Assembly (NCBI GenBank): GCA_907165065.1
Contig: OU015528.1
Span: forward strand, 33,998,515-34,062,514
Direction: 5' to 3'
Source of the DNA: Caprimulgus europaeus
Lineage: Eukaryota; Chordata; Aves; Caprimulgiformes; Caprimulgidae
DNA: 64,000 nt
The first letter of the stretch is position 1; each line of letters begins with the position of its first letter. A program made the position numbers and the translations under genes. Positions 23,475 through 36,400 of this stretch are shown here, in pieces. The notes under the pieces were generated by a model. It saw only the letters and a list, made by a program, of their open reading frames with translations, searched no databases and was not told the origin of the DNA.

Positions 23475-24729
23475 TACTGCAACCTGCTAGCAAAGAGTAA
23501 TTTTGCTCTCCATCTTGAATGAGGATATATTCATTGTTATGTAATGATATTTTGCAAAAGAACAAGGGAGAAGGGGCCAAGAGGGATGTCTTGTAGACTG
23601 AACAACCATCTAGAAGGTGGCCATGTATCTCGTGGAGTAAACTGGTCTATGGACAGAGCTCTCTGAGGCACTCCTGCCTTCTTGACAGTGAGACAAGCGG
23701 TGACTGGCATGCTGAGAGCAGCATGGTAGGACGGGAGACCTAGGAAGAGTCCTGTGGGACCTGCTGATCATTCACCAATGAAACTTAGAGCAGAAACTCC
23801 TTTTCTATATCTGGTAGAAGGAGAAGGGAGCTGCACTGAGCACATCTCCCTCAAAGGAAAGTCAATTCTCAATGCTAAGCCTGAGAAGTCTTAAGCTTGA
23901 CTTTAAGTAACCTCTAAGAGAAGACTTATCTGGGAAACAAAAAGAACAAGCTTAGTTGTGTGAGAACTGACTTTCTGTATAGATACATAAACCCATTGTG
24001 TTAAACCTCTTCTCCCCTCACAAGGGGTGCACAGTAGCTGTTCCTCACTGCTCACATCTTATGTGGAGTCTGCATCTTGGTATTCTCCAATTCCCACTCC
24101 ATGTACCTATTCTCATTGACTGACTATACGAATGAATGTGGGAATGCTGGAAGCTTAAGAGAAAATGTATAGAGGGGTGCAGGTTAGCAGTCAGTGATCT
24201 TACAGATAAACTGCAATTAACTGTTAATTAGCATGTTTTTAGCAATGGAAATACAGAAAGAAAAATTTTGTAGTTGTAATAGTAGTATTACCATAGTACC
24301 CTAAGAATCTCATAAAGGAACAAGATCCTGCTGTGCTAGATTCTTTAGCGTGTTCTCTAACCCAGGTAAGTAAGTGAATTTGAATGGCAGTCTCTTGAAC
24401 TGGCTCTCCCTTGAAGGACCAGATTTGTTGAAAAGCAGCCATTAAACCGAATCTGAGTGAGAAACAGACAAGTTTTTGCAACCATCCTCAGTGGAGAAAA
24501 TGGAAAGCATTTGTCCTGCTCAGAGCAGGATCTTCTGTGTAAGCATGCCACACTGAGCATATCTGTAACCCCCACACAGTGGATTTGGTCCCTCCTTCAG
24601 CTGAGAATCATGCTTCTCAGCTGACTGCAGGCACCTCTGCAGTTGTGTTCCTACCAAGAGGTCATACACTGTCACAGAGCGAAAGTGACACTAAGCAAGC
24701 TGACTTACCTACTTGAGGTAGGCCAGGAA

Positions 24730-24776
24730 ATGCACAAAAGTTCTTTCCAACCTAAATTATTTTATGATCATGTGAA
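24730..24776 (+). mobile_element. Degenerate CR1 3' end
   Basis: TTCTTTCCAACCTAAATTATTTTATGATCATG resembles the CR1 3' terminal CCTTCCAACC...ATTCTATGATTCTGTG with many changes. It is short and old, so the call is tentative. Confidence 0.45.
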
Positions 24777-27199
24777 AAATAAGGACCCTATTCAGTCCTA
24801 CTGACAAACAAAGAATTTGTAAGAAGCAACCCACAGATGCAGACAGACAGAACAGACAAGGAAACAATGAAATAATGCAGTGGTCAGCATCATCAGGGTT
24901 ATCTTTAGTTCACCAGCCATCTACTCAATACCAATTTTTGGGGTACGTTTTCTAGCAAAAGGGAGGACAAGATTTAAAAAATAATAATGAGACAGTTTGG
25001 TACACTTCTAAGGGAGTTTTTGACCTGCAGGAAGGTCAGCTTAAGGAAAAAAAAACCTTCCACACAACTTGTGTGAAAATTTTACAAATAATTGGCAAAA
25101 AGTCTAGCACTGGGTTGACCTGATGTGGAAGCTGGCCCTTTGTCCATGAGTGGGAGGTAATCTTCCTCAAAATGAGGAAGGGCATTTGATGTTGAGCCTG
25201 AGAGAAAGGTGAGAGTTGGTAGATGGACAGAGGAGCTAGATGAGAGGGTTAAAGTGATATGGGCTAGATGAATGACCTTTGCATAAGCCTTCTCTGGGAG
25301 GCTGGACAGATCAAAATGGTGTTGGTCACTGTCAGGAAACAATGTTACAAGAAAAAAAAACCACAAACAACAAACAAAAAATGTTTAGCTATGTGGATAG
25401 ACAGGAAAAGCTATGCTTTGGAGCTGTTGTACAAGAAAAAGTCTGCAAGAGAGCTAGCTCTGTGAAAGAGAGAATCCAGAGACATATCGAAGACTAGGGC
25501 ATCAATCAAGCTGTAAGCCTTGGAGACAGATGGGTATTGATATTGCAGAGAGACGGGTGCCAAGAGAATCTGGAGGAGGATAAACCATCTTGTCTGTTAG
25601 CTGCCTGCAGATGATAAGATTTTAATTTGGATCAGCATTAAAGGCTATGGTAGAAATAAAACAGTGAGTCATGAGATAAATATATATTTATTGAGACAGT
25701 TACCTACAAAGAGAGTGAGTCTTTCATTGAATATGCTAATGATCAAGTCCAAGAGATAGGAGAACTAGAAGACGGCAGTCATGGTAGTGAAGAGAGCAGA
25801 CTTCAGGAAGTCCATTGTAGACTGTGATAAAGGCTAATGAAGTTGAGATGGGAATCCTAACTCTGAGCTTCTCCTAGGAAAGAAACTTTGAAAGAAACCT
25901 TGACAAAGCAGTTTCAGCAGAGTGCCAGCACGGAAGTATGCAGGAAGTAAGAGAAGGAAGTTCCAGGTGTTCATTGCAGAGTTCATAACTGAGAGGTGAA
26001 AAGAAAGTGGAAAGAGGAAGGGGATCACACATGGGTGTGTAACTAATATATACTTATATTGCAAAGAGAAAGAAATAAAGGAAAGCAATAAGAAAGGGAA
26101 AGGATGAAAATGAACACACAGAAAACCAAATGAGGTGAAACCAGTACAGTGCAGGTATGGAAGATGGAAAATGACAATTCTGCTTCCCAAAGCAATTAAT
26201 TTATAGTGATGCATTTTTAATGTGCAGCATTCTCCCTTGTAGTTACCTTAATATTCACTTGTACTCTTACTAAATTCAAAGGGACCACCATAGCTATGAT
26301 GTCCAGTTTTGCTATGCCCATACAGCTTTCCGGACCCAGATATTACAAGGCAAAAGTTTTTTACTTTTTACAGTAATACCATGCATTATGTGCTTTTCCA
26401 GTTAAGACCAGTCAAAACCTGTTGACATCCACAAAAGAATTATTTCAGAGGTTATAAATCTGCACACATATGGATGCTGAACATTTGTGAACATCGATGA
26501 GATTTTAATTAACGTTTGGCTTTATCCCATGATGAACATGTTTTATGTGTTGGAAGCCAAAGGAATCTCATCTTGAAAATGGTGCAGTTTTTGCTAACAG
26601 TAAAATTCAGGTCCACAGGTATCAGGGCAGTTTAATGGTGCCTATGGGCCAGTATTTCCTTTATATTTACACTGCAACAGCAGGAAGATAAAGAAAACCA
26701 CTACGAAGATTATTGTATCACATTTTCAACGGTCCTCAAATTGTAATTACAACCTCAGGTGGCTCACAAAAAGTTTTAAGGGTGAGAAAAAAGAACAATC
26801 CTCTTTCCTCCTTACTGCCATACTTGCACGGTCTGGCCGGGTCACTGCTGCTCTCACCGCGGCGCCCTGTCCCCTGGCTGTTCCGTAGTGCCCCCGCTGG
26901 CCAAACCTTTCACGGCTGCCGCGTCCGTCACTGCCTCTTCCCGCCCCCCTCAGCTCTCCTTTAAGCCTCTGTGCCGGGATAACGGGCAGCGCGACGCCCA
27001 GACAAGGGCGGGCCGGTGCCGGGCCGCGGGGCCTGCCCCCCACTGGCAATCCGCCGCTTCGCCCCGACCAGTCCCGCACGGAGCTGCGTGCGGGACATTC
27101 GAAATGAGCGAAAAGACCAGGGCAAACGAGCGCGGCCTGCGCAGCTCGGACACTCGCCCGCCATTTTCTCCCCCTTCCTGGCGGCGCCCTGTGAGGCGA

Positions 27200-27213
27200 G
27201 GGGGGGGGGGGGG
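27200..27213 (+). repeat. 14-base G homopolymer
   Basis: An uninterrupted run of 14 G in the TBC1D15 CpG island, about 240 bp upstream of the start codon. Length polymorphism and sequencing error are likely at such a run. Confidence 0.9.
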
Positions 27214-27409
27214 CACCTCCGCGCGGCGGGGGCGGGGCTCTCTCGCCGCGCCCGCCGTGGCCCCGCCCCCCGCTGGCCCGGCCGCTTCGCGCGCCGCCGT
27301 TGCGCTTTTCCCTGCCCGGGTGGCGGGGGAGGCTGCGCCCGAGTGCGCCTGCGCTGCCTACGCGGCCGCGGAGAGACTGACGGAGGTTGTTGTGGAGCGG
27401 CGGGGGAAG

Positions 27410-27415
27410 CACGTG
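27410..27415 (+). promoter_or_regulatory. E-box CACGTG
   Basis: Palindromic CACGTG 37 bp upstream of the TBC1D15 start codon, the class bound by USF, MYC/MAX and TFEB/TFE3. Because TBC1D15 works in the endolysosomal system, a TFEB-type input is conceivable, but the flanks (AAG and AGG) do not match the full CLEAR consensus. Confidence 0.4.
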
Positions 27416-27424
27416 AGGAGCGCA

Positions 27425-27430
27425 ACGTCA
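27425..27430 (-). promoter_or_regulatory. CRE/ATF half-site (TGACGT on the minus strand)
   Basis: ACGTCA reads TGACGT on the minus strand, 22 bp upstream of the start codon. The RAB21 promoter has a comparable TGACGT core at 1618-1623. Confidence 0.4.
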
Positions 27431-27448
27431 TCATAAACACTCGTAGGC

Positions 27449-27459
27449 AACATGGCGGC
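27449..27459 (+). promoter_or_regulatory. YY1-type element overlapping the TBC1D15 start codon
   Basis: AACATGGCGGC matches the AAnATGGCGGC form of the YY1 site that recurs at start codons of TATA-less vertebrate genes. It gives the ATG a strong Kozak context (A at -3, G at +4). Function is inferred from the match. Confidence 0.6.
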
Positions 27460-27475
27460 GCCTCCGAGCGGCAAG
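27452..27475 (+). CDS. TBC1D15: TBC1D15 coding exon 1
   Basis: Only eight codons, MAAPPSGK, ending in phase 0 with donor GTAACG. The start lies in a YY1-type element within the CpG island. The mammalian N terminus is similarly short and Ala-rich before the conserved YEQEGV that begins in exon 2. Confidence 0.88.
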
Positions 27476-30400
27476 GTAACGGGGGCGGTTGGGCTCGCGC
27501 GAGCGGTGGTGGCTGCCGTCCTCTCCCCTCGGGGGCCCCGCTATGTCCGTTACCGGGGTCTCCCCGGTTGGCGGGGGCTGCGGGGAGGGGCTGCCGGGCC
27601 CCTGCGTGGCCGGGTGGGGGCCTTTCCTCCCCGCGGGGTGCGGGGTCTCCTCCCGGGGCCGCGCGGCCCGTCCCTCTCGACACGGGCCGTTCCCCCTCGG
27701 GCGGGCCTGGCGGTGGCAGGAGGCCGTGGGCCCTCTGCGCCGCCCCGCGCTGGGCTCGGGAGGGGATCGCGGTCGGTGGGTGGGACTGGGGCCCTGCCTG
27801 GGGCGGGTGCGGCGACGCCTCGCAGCGCCTCCCGCCCGGCCCGGCCCGGCCCGGCCCACAGATCCCAGGCCGCCCCAGCTCGCATCAGGGCTGTGCTCCG
27901 GTGTAGGACGAGGCCGCTCTCGGCTGGAGGCAGGCTGCCCCAGGGCCGGGGGTTGGCCTCCGCAGAGCAGGCTCCGAAGCTGAGCTGGAGGAACGAGACT
28001 TGTCCCGTCTACGTGGCCGCGTCCCAGAGGTGCTCGCAGTCGGTACCGGCCTTTCTCCTGGCCTGCGCGCTGGTGGTGTGTGCGGCCCCGCGGTGGATAC
28101 AAACCCTTTTCAGTCGGATAATTTGAAAATGTAAAGATTTTAACATGCCGCTGGCTATTGCCGAGTGTTCCTGAATGAAACAGTAGAGCTTGACAAGGAT
28201 TCAAATGTCTGTCCTGGTTTGAGGTCACAGGAGGGAAAGTATTGGCAGCCATCTCTGCCTCCCTCCTCCCCCACCAGCAGACCTGAGCTGTGTCCGTATA
28301 CTTTTATTGTAGAAATATTTTTATTCCATGACTATCTTCTAAAAGTGTTACTTTGCAGTGCTGGGCTCCTGAGCACGTGGATCCTTTATCTAGGATTTTA
28401 AATCTCAGTGTAATGTCTGAGTGTATGTAGCTAGGGTTAGAGTGTATCAGTACTCTTCAATTTCACTTTTCCAGTGTATGGCAGCGTATGATTATTTCAG
28501 TGCATGCTGATCTTGGCATAGGGGAACCTATGTAATTAGCCATGCCTGTGCTTCTAGGAGGGTGCTGAGGAGTGCATTTAGCTAGCAGGAAAACTCAGTA
28601 GTGATCTCAGTTGTGCCAGTTTACCTTATCTGTTTCAACCAGAACTGGTGGAGCAGCCAATTTGTTCAGCAGGAGTTATTACAAGTTAAAGTTCTTATTG
28701 CTTTTAGATGCTGTAAGTGTAAAGACAGCCATACTGTCCCCCTGCCTGTTTCTAGCTGTGCACATTCAGTTTTTATGTATACAGAGAAAAATTACTTTCC
28801 TGGTTTTGTCCATTTTTAGCTCAGTTCAGCAGTTTATTGGATGATGGCAAATGTTTTAATTTTGCAGCTTCCCCCCCACATGTGTCTTTATCGGGATCTT
28901 CAGGGAGTTTTTCCTGAAAGCAGCTATATTATCATAGTTTATATGAGAGGCTAAACCTATTGTGGATTAGTTGTTGATAGATTTGTTATGTATTTGTTTT
29001 TCCTTTAAAAAAAAAAAAAGTGTTTGCTTGAGACTAAATCTCTTAAGACATCGCAAAACTCTGTTTCAGTTATTCCATGTCCACAATACTAATGCAACTT
29101 GTTAACACAACTTCTAATTCAGTAACATTCTTTGCCGTGTCTCCTTTGATACAGAGGGAAAAACAACAGTTGTGTTTTCTCAAACTTCATGAAGTGACTG
29201 GGCTGGTTTGAAGTTTCACTGCTCTCAGTAGGAGCAGTTCCATCCGTCCTTAGATTTCCCCACCTGTGTGTTCCACTTCTCTTTGCTTGGATACTGTACT
29301 CATTTGATCTTTCAGTGATTTGAGTCAGCAAGCTGAAATAATACAAAAAACTATGTGTGCTTTTGGCTAGTTGGTTAGTTTTCCGTTGGTCTGCGGAGCA
29401 CATTGGATCACAAATTGTTCATTTGAATGGCAGCAGAGTTTTAGGAGGGCTTACAAACTACTGAAATCTCACTCCAAGTGGAATAAACATAGTAAGTTGG
29501 TACAGACCCAATGTTCTAACTTAAGGCATTTTGTATGTTGATGTGTTTCCAAGCTATGGGTGTCCTAAATTAATTTAACTTTTCCTTCTAGCTATGCAGT
29601 GTTGTAATGAGGTGTTTCAGATGGTAGATTTCTCAGAGAGTAGTAGGCATTAGTTTGTGGGGTACTTTAGTCTCATTTGGCAGATCTTGTCACATTAAGG
29701 TAATGTATTTTAATGTATATGTTCTTTTCTGTAAAATATGACACCGAGTAGTTATCATAGAATGTACACGCCAATATATAAAGCAGCTTGGATAGCCTGC
29801 GTTGTCTCAGCTTTCATGAAATCTCCTTGCAGCAAACCATATAAGGTTGTGGTTTCTATTATATTTTTACTGTTTGCCTTCCCCTTCTCTATCACTTTTT
29901 TTTTAAATTTTCCAGACATCTTTAATATCAGTGGATTCACAACTCAACTATTTCATATTGCCTCTGGTTTCTGCTACATATGTTAATAGGATGTGAATTA
30001 CAAATTTGGTTACCTCATGTAACTGAAGTACTGCTATACTTGGATTTGTGTCCTATTTGTTTTTTCTTACTATTTCATATCTTAGAAGGTTCTTTTTGAT
30101 ATTTTTCTTGAAATGATTAACTTGATTCTGGACAAGTTAAGTTAATGCTGTTGAGTTCTGTAGTTGTGACTCATTCTTTATTAATGACCCTCTGCGCTAG
30201 AGCAGTGTGAGCTTCAGTGTTTTGCCCTTAGAGTTGCTGTTTTTTTTCTGCAAGTAACTTGGCACTAAGGTCTTTCATACTTTATGCATGAAAGCAGTTA
30301 TGTTTGCTCTTTTTGTTGCTTAGCAAATATCAATTTGCTTTCCTTATTTTAGAGAACCAATTCTGGACTCACCCTTATAACAGAAAACCTTATTAGTTGT

Positions 30401-33400
30401 GTATGGACAGAAGTACAAACTTCAGGTTTAGTCTGTTGGTGTATAGGCTGTTATTACAGTTGGTCTAAAGACAGTAATGAGTTTTGGTTTGTGCTCTTGC
30501 AGTTCAGAGTATCTTCAGCACATGGGCTGTTAGATCTTTCTCAAATTACCAGCTGGCACATGGGCTGTCAAGAGAAGTTATTTTTTCACTTGCCTGTGCC
30601 CTTGCTCTTGAAGTTAAAGCTTCGGAGCTTTAACTGGCGAAACATCTGAGCTTCAGTATTAAGCTCAGGTATGTGGCCAGTTCAACTAGAAGTGTTCAAG
30701 TAGCACTGTAGTTACTTCTAAACGACGTTGTAAATGCTGTACTGTTGTGGGGTGGGTGTGTTTTGCTCCCAAGGGTTGTTTTTTTAATACCAGGATCAGC
30801 AAGGGGATGTAAAATACAATCTGTTAAAATTAGCTTTGCATCCTTCAGGTAGTTTGTTGGCACAGATAGAGCAGATTATTTTAGATGTATATATATTCTG
30901 TGGTGTAGGAAGTGTCTTGTTGCACCTTCTACTAGTTAAATTTGGGGGCACAGAGACTCATACTGTGCATTATTGTGCCATTTTATTAAGCATTCGATTT
31001 ACAATCTTCATGATAACTTTTTCAGCCTTTATGATTTGCTATATACAGAATCATAATCCTTTCTGAAAGTATTGTACTTCGTAGGATTGTTTTTGTGAGC
31101 CTTTACCCCTTTTGAATTTAGTTGAGGTTTCATTATGATGTAAAGCAGTTCACTGATAATTCTGAAATTTCTGTATATTCTTTCTGTTTTCATTAAGGAC
31201 TTCTCTTGCAGACGTGTTCACACTAGAAATAGTGTGTTACCACCTCAAGCTCTTATAATCATTACCCTGGATAGGCTTGTATTTTCACTGATATCCCACT
31301 TTTGTTGCATAAGTAGTAGAAATACTTTGTGGTTCAAGAAATCTTCAGTGCACCTAAGGCAGAACTTGAAAAACTTACCGTTGTCAAGCAGGAAACTTTT
31401 CTTATGATACATGGTTCCCAGTGTTGGGAGCTTTTTCGTAATTGTCACAATGTGAACAGTGTTTGTGGGATATTCCCCCCCTGCTTGGAAACTTGGTGTT
31501 TGTAAGACTTTTAATCTTTTAAGGTGAGCAGGGTGTGAAATCTTAATGTATCAAGAAAAATGTTGAGCCATAGGCTCAGCAAACAGAAGACATAAGGCCA
31601 TACGTGCCCTATATGGCTTTATATTTTTATTAAAATCCAAATGCTAGAAGTTGTAGGGTATCTTCTGTGGAGCAGAAGATAATGTTGGTCAAGTAATGTT
31701 GGCTTGATGCTTTGTAGAGCACTCAAATGTGCTGGAATCTGGCTGTTGAAAGCAGACTCTTGCTATAGTAGGTACTTTGATGTGTCCAGTGGCGGTTTAG
31801 CACTGGATGTGTGAATAAGCTCTGGGGAAACCTTACCTATTCTGAAGAGGGAGATGGAAATCAAAGTAGCACAAAGTAGATATTTAAATTGAGTTATATT
31901 TCTTCTATCTTAAAGCACAGCTCTAAACTAAGTTACTTTCTTTTGTTGATATAAAGTCTCTCAGGTCAACCACTGCCTAAATGGAATTTATTTTATTGTC
32001 CTGTAGTTGTTTTCTTACTGTGTTACGTCTTTTGTTCTGTTTACCTTCAGTCAGAATCTGAAAATAAGATGCTGCGCAACTGCTTTATATGTTGTTAATG
32101 TTTGCAGACAGACCCATTTTCCTTAATTAGTAGTCTGTGGAGCATTCAGACTTTCTTAGTCACTTTCTTAGGAGCACGCCTGCTTGCTGCTTCAACTGTT
32201 GAATCCACAGTGAGGTCCTTTAACTGATTCTCTAATATGAGGCAAAAATGAAGCAACTGCTATTGAAAAGTTGTTAGAATCAGGATTTTCACAGTGCCAT
32301 AATTGCTTAATAACCCTAGACCAGTGGCTTATTCACTGTGTAAATGCTGCAAGCTCCATCTGTCGTGAGAAGCTGGATGGCATCTTGGCAGAGCAATGCT
32401 GGCCCTGAGCTGTGTTCTCTGGCAGAAAAGGAGAGTGTGTTGGATCAGAACACAGTGAGAGAGTATGAAGTATCTGAAAGATGGGACTAGCTCACTAGAT
32501 GGAAGAGGCGCAGTGCTTCTCCACTCTCTTGGATGTCCTGTGTTTGGCAGGTGGTTGGTGTGTGATAGAGGTAAGAGCAGGAGGATAAGGATGAATCAAG
32601 GCCAGGTTGGATGAGGTTTTGAGCAACCTGGTCTAGTGGAAAGGTGTCCCTGCTCATGGCAGGGGGGTTGGAATTGGATGATCTTTAAGGTCCCTTCCAG
32701 CCCAAACCATTCTATGATTCTGTGAATGATCAGTGCATGTGGCGTCAACTAGTATTTAGGTGCCCAGCTCGGGCAGGGTGGGAAATGCACATGTGAGGAG
32801 GCAGGACCACCCTGTTCCATGGTAGCCCAAGATCCTAGCTCTCCTTTTTTTTGCCTACACTTCATTGTCTTTGGATGTAGTGTTGTCTTCTTTCACCAGC
32901 TGGTAGCACAGGGCTGTAAATTGCCATCAAATGGCAAGCATTTAATCCCAAAACTTCGCTTGTGTTCTGGCATATACTGTAATTGTTGATGTGGTGTTCT
33001 GAAGGCTGCCTGCTCATGTATGTCCCTGGCAATAAAAAGCTACAAACATTGCCTGGTGACTGCTTATTGTAAGCAGAATAATAAGCTGGAGATGTGAATT
33101 GTCCATGCTGTGTCCTTACAGTATTAAGAACGATATGATTTATTTCTCAGAAAATGTTACTGGGACAACAATGCAACTTCATAAAGTTATTTTCTGCTGG
33201 AGGTAGAATATAAATACTTGATCAGTTTTCCAGAACATTAACTAGCTTATGCCATGACATGTAAACTGAGCCTTCATCCCGCTGCTTCCCTCTGTTTTTT
33301 ATAGTAGGTGGGTAGGCAACCGTTCCTTCGTGCAGCTTTCCTGAATTTTGTGCTGTGGTTCCCTGTTTTTACAGACCCTCTGTCAGTTTGAGACTGACCC

Positions 33401-36400
33401 TATGTCAGTTAGCTGTGGTCTCTGTGTGGCACAGTGCTTTTAGTGACTGATTTGAACAAATTGTGGATTTGCCTTTGACTTCTGTAGTGCCTATGGAAAG
33501 TAAAACAAGGTCAAGGTGGCTTAGCAGCATTTGGAAAATCTTGCATCAATTTCTAGCTTTCGGTAGGATTGTGAATCAAATAGGCAATGGGTCTATTTTT
33601 CATTCTATAGAACTGGAAAAACAAATGTGGTGTAAGTCATGCTCGCCGCCCGCAAGTGCGGACTTGCGTGACAAGCAGGAAAGACCTAGGAACGTAAGCT
33701 TCTTGGGTATCTGTTATGTCAAACTTGAAATGTTGATGTTATTAAAATGTAATACTTAAATCATATGAACTTCTTTTCAATACTTTCTCCATCATTTCTT
33801 TATATAAGGAATTTGCCAACTGAGAGATTTCACAGTGACAGGTTTCCTTAGGTAGTCATGCTTGTGATTTGAAGCATTTGAGGAACTTAAGGATACTGTA
33901 GATGGATACATCGGGAAGCTGTTTTGCACGGAACTAGCTTTAAGATAGTAAGATGTCTGAAAACCTTTGAGTAATTGTGATATATGTACAGCAACAGGGC
34001 AGAATGAAAATTTGTTTGAAATTAAGTAGTTTTCAAAGTTTTTTCCACAAACTACATTTTATTGTAAGGTGCTATAATAATACTTAGTAGCATTTTTAAA
34101 TTTTCAGCTTGGTAAAAACATGGTGTGAAATACAGCCACCCAGTTCAGCTCATCTTCAGTTGCTACCACTATAAAACCATATTCTCAAAATCAGTTTATT
34201 CAAATTCAGTTTTGTAGTTATCTTACAAAATGCCACTAAACAGGGCAGCTCAATATTTCAGATAATTTGAAGATGGTAACTTACAGAATGTTTTGCAGTG
34301 GGATAAGCTGTTAAAGCACTTCCTAGATAATCTTTTGTAAGATCAATGCCATATCTCATTTCAAATTAGGAACATTATTTCCTCTTCTAGATTCCCATCT
34401 GTGTGTGACTTGACGTTTTTCTTCAATTATATATCTGAGCTTAAAAAGTGCAATTTTTTAAAAAAAGTGCAGCATTGGAGCTCTTATTGGTCCACACATT
34501 ACTCCACAATTGAATAAGAATAAATCCCAATAGCTTGGCCTTCTGGCTTTTGAAACTTGAGAAGTTTTTCTGTTGAGTAACAGTAGGACAGAAATAAGCT
34601 GCGCTGGGAGAAGTCGTCTGTTTTACAGATATGCTGCAGACTTCTGAGTGTCTTCTCGCTGCTTTGGTTTTGGTGGAGCATGGGGCAGGGAGCTGGATCT
34701 GTTACGCAGAGCAATGTAGGATTTTTCAGTTGTATGGCAACCGTGACGTTGGGAACATGTTTTCTTTTCCTGTGAAAGGAAACGTTTGTCCTTCTGAGAG
34801 ATTAATGGGTGGATCTTTGAGGTCACTTCCAGCCCAAACCATTCTATGATTCTATGAAAATAATAAATTATTACATTGCATATATACTAGACTGAGAATT
34901 TATACCTTGTGGTACTTACTAACACTATTGGCAGAACTGCAATTCTGCCACTATAACTCTGATACAAAGTTTTTTCTGGAACAGTTGTCCCCATGATTAA
35001 TCACTTCTGAGAAGTTGTGGTGATAGATCAGGTCCAAATAGCTAGAAGGTAAAATTTAAATAAATTCCAAAATTGCCTTGTTTAAACAGGGACTGAATTT
35101 AAAAACAGGTATTTGGTAGAAATAATGAGAGAATCTTTATTGATAGAAAAGAGAAGAAATCTGTAATAGAGAAAATAAGGCTTCCATTATTTGAAAGTTA
35201 ACTTGATGTTAATAATCCTTCAAGAGGGATATTATACTAAGGGACAACTAGAGGTCTCTTCCAAGTGATTTTCCTATGATTAAACAGGACACTTCAGAAA
35301 TCTCTTGCTTATGTAAAGTGAAGAGAAATTAAAGAAGTAAATCTGCAAAGGAAAGGACGAATTAAGTGAATTTTATTACTATTTTTATGCTCTGTATTCT
35401 CGTCTGACTAGTTTAAGCTTACACACCTAAATTTTTAGTTTACTCTCCTGACTACAAATTTGATGATTTAAGAAATCTGACAAACAAGTAAGTTGAGAAA
35501 GAGATACTGATATTTTAGTACCAAAGAAACATAATATCTGTCTCTGATTAGTTAAGAATTATTAGGTCTTGCCTTTAAAAATACATATTTCTTAAAGCAG
35601 TGTTTGCAGCTTGGTTTGAAAATTAAAATGGCTATAAAAAAATTACTCTTACTGTTGATGTATTTCACTTCCACAAAATCTAAGGCTGGTATATTAGGGA
35701 CTTTTCACTCTTCTTTTAGAGAGTTGTTTAAACCAGAACCTGTTAACATTGTTTGTAGAGGTTTTAAGAGTATGTGTAGAATGTGGCTTTGAAGAGCCTG
35801 ATGAATTTTGACAGACAAGAATTCTCTGATTTTCTTTTTTTTCTTTTTTTTTTTTTTTTAAGAGAATGATCAGTGTACTGTGAAGAGTTTTCTAAATGCT
35901 TAAATGCAAAAGTTATGTGGGCCTTGTGTACTCCTACAAGCCTCTTATCTGACTGTCACATATTCTACCTTTGAAATGGAACCTTTGCCATTCACCCTGA
36001 ATGTAGGATTGGGATATTATTTAACTGAAGGCTGCAATCTTTTGTTTCTGTGGAGTTCATCTTTTGTACACTATACTGTCCATTTTTAATTTAAGGTTAT
36101 AATTTCAACTATGTAAGAAAGACTTAATATTTTAAAAGCTGTGTAGTGTTTCCATATAAACCTCTGCCAGCTGATTTAAAAAAATATTAGGTGTTGCATG
36201 CATTTTTTGTGATTTCCTGGTGAAGTAATAATAGTCAGTATACTGCTTAGAGAGTAAATTTGATGGGTTCTTGATTTAAGTGAAAGACTTGGATCTTGGG
36301 GGTGGGGAGGAAGGAAAGGTAACAGGTAGATTCCTAACAAGGCAGAGATGTTCACTTCAACTTATGTAGGTGAGTCAAAATGCTGAGTACAACAGGAGAG

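Larger units (their letters stand above)
16441..26820. other. Intergenic DNA between RAB21 and TBC1D15
   Basis: About 10 kb without a supportable gene. It contains decayed CR1 pieces (23185-23474 and about 24730-24776) and a purine-rich stretch near 25860-26180. Around 19900-20000 a short block has more CpG than its surroundings. Open frames of up to 131 codons lack codon structure, homology that I recognise, or splice context. Confidence 0.6.
26820..28100 (+). promoter_or_regulatory. TBC1D15: CpG-island promoter of TBC1D15
   Basis: G+C and CpG rise abruptly at about 26820 and persist through the first exon into intron 1. No TATA box is seen. Elements upstream of the start include a 14-G run (27200-27213), NRF1-like TGCGCCTGCGC near 27343, E-box CACGTG (27410-27415), CRE half-site ACGTCA (27425-27430), and a YY1-type element overlapping the start codon (27449-27459). 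This fits a broadly expressed gene. The island produces many long spurious open frames on both strands. Confidence 0.85.

Noticed and set aside
25834-26214. 126-codon minus-strand frame
   Set aside because: The frame follows a purine-rich tract (pyrimidine-rich on the coding strand), giving low-complexity Phe/Leu/Ser sequence; not gene-like.
26747-28252. Long open frames on both strands in the TBC1D15 CpG island (up to 296 codons)
   Set aside because: Same composition effect. They overlap each other in many frames and have no homology that I recognise; only the 24-nt first exon at 27452 fits a gene.
23001-34405. Shared 17-mer TAGATTCCCATCTGTGT at about 23001 and 34389
   Set aside because: The match does not extend beyond about 17 bases and has no repeat-family context; probably chance or a very old repeat.
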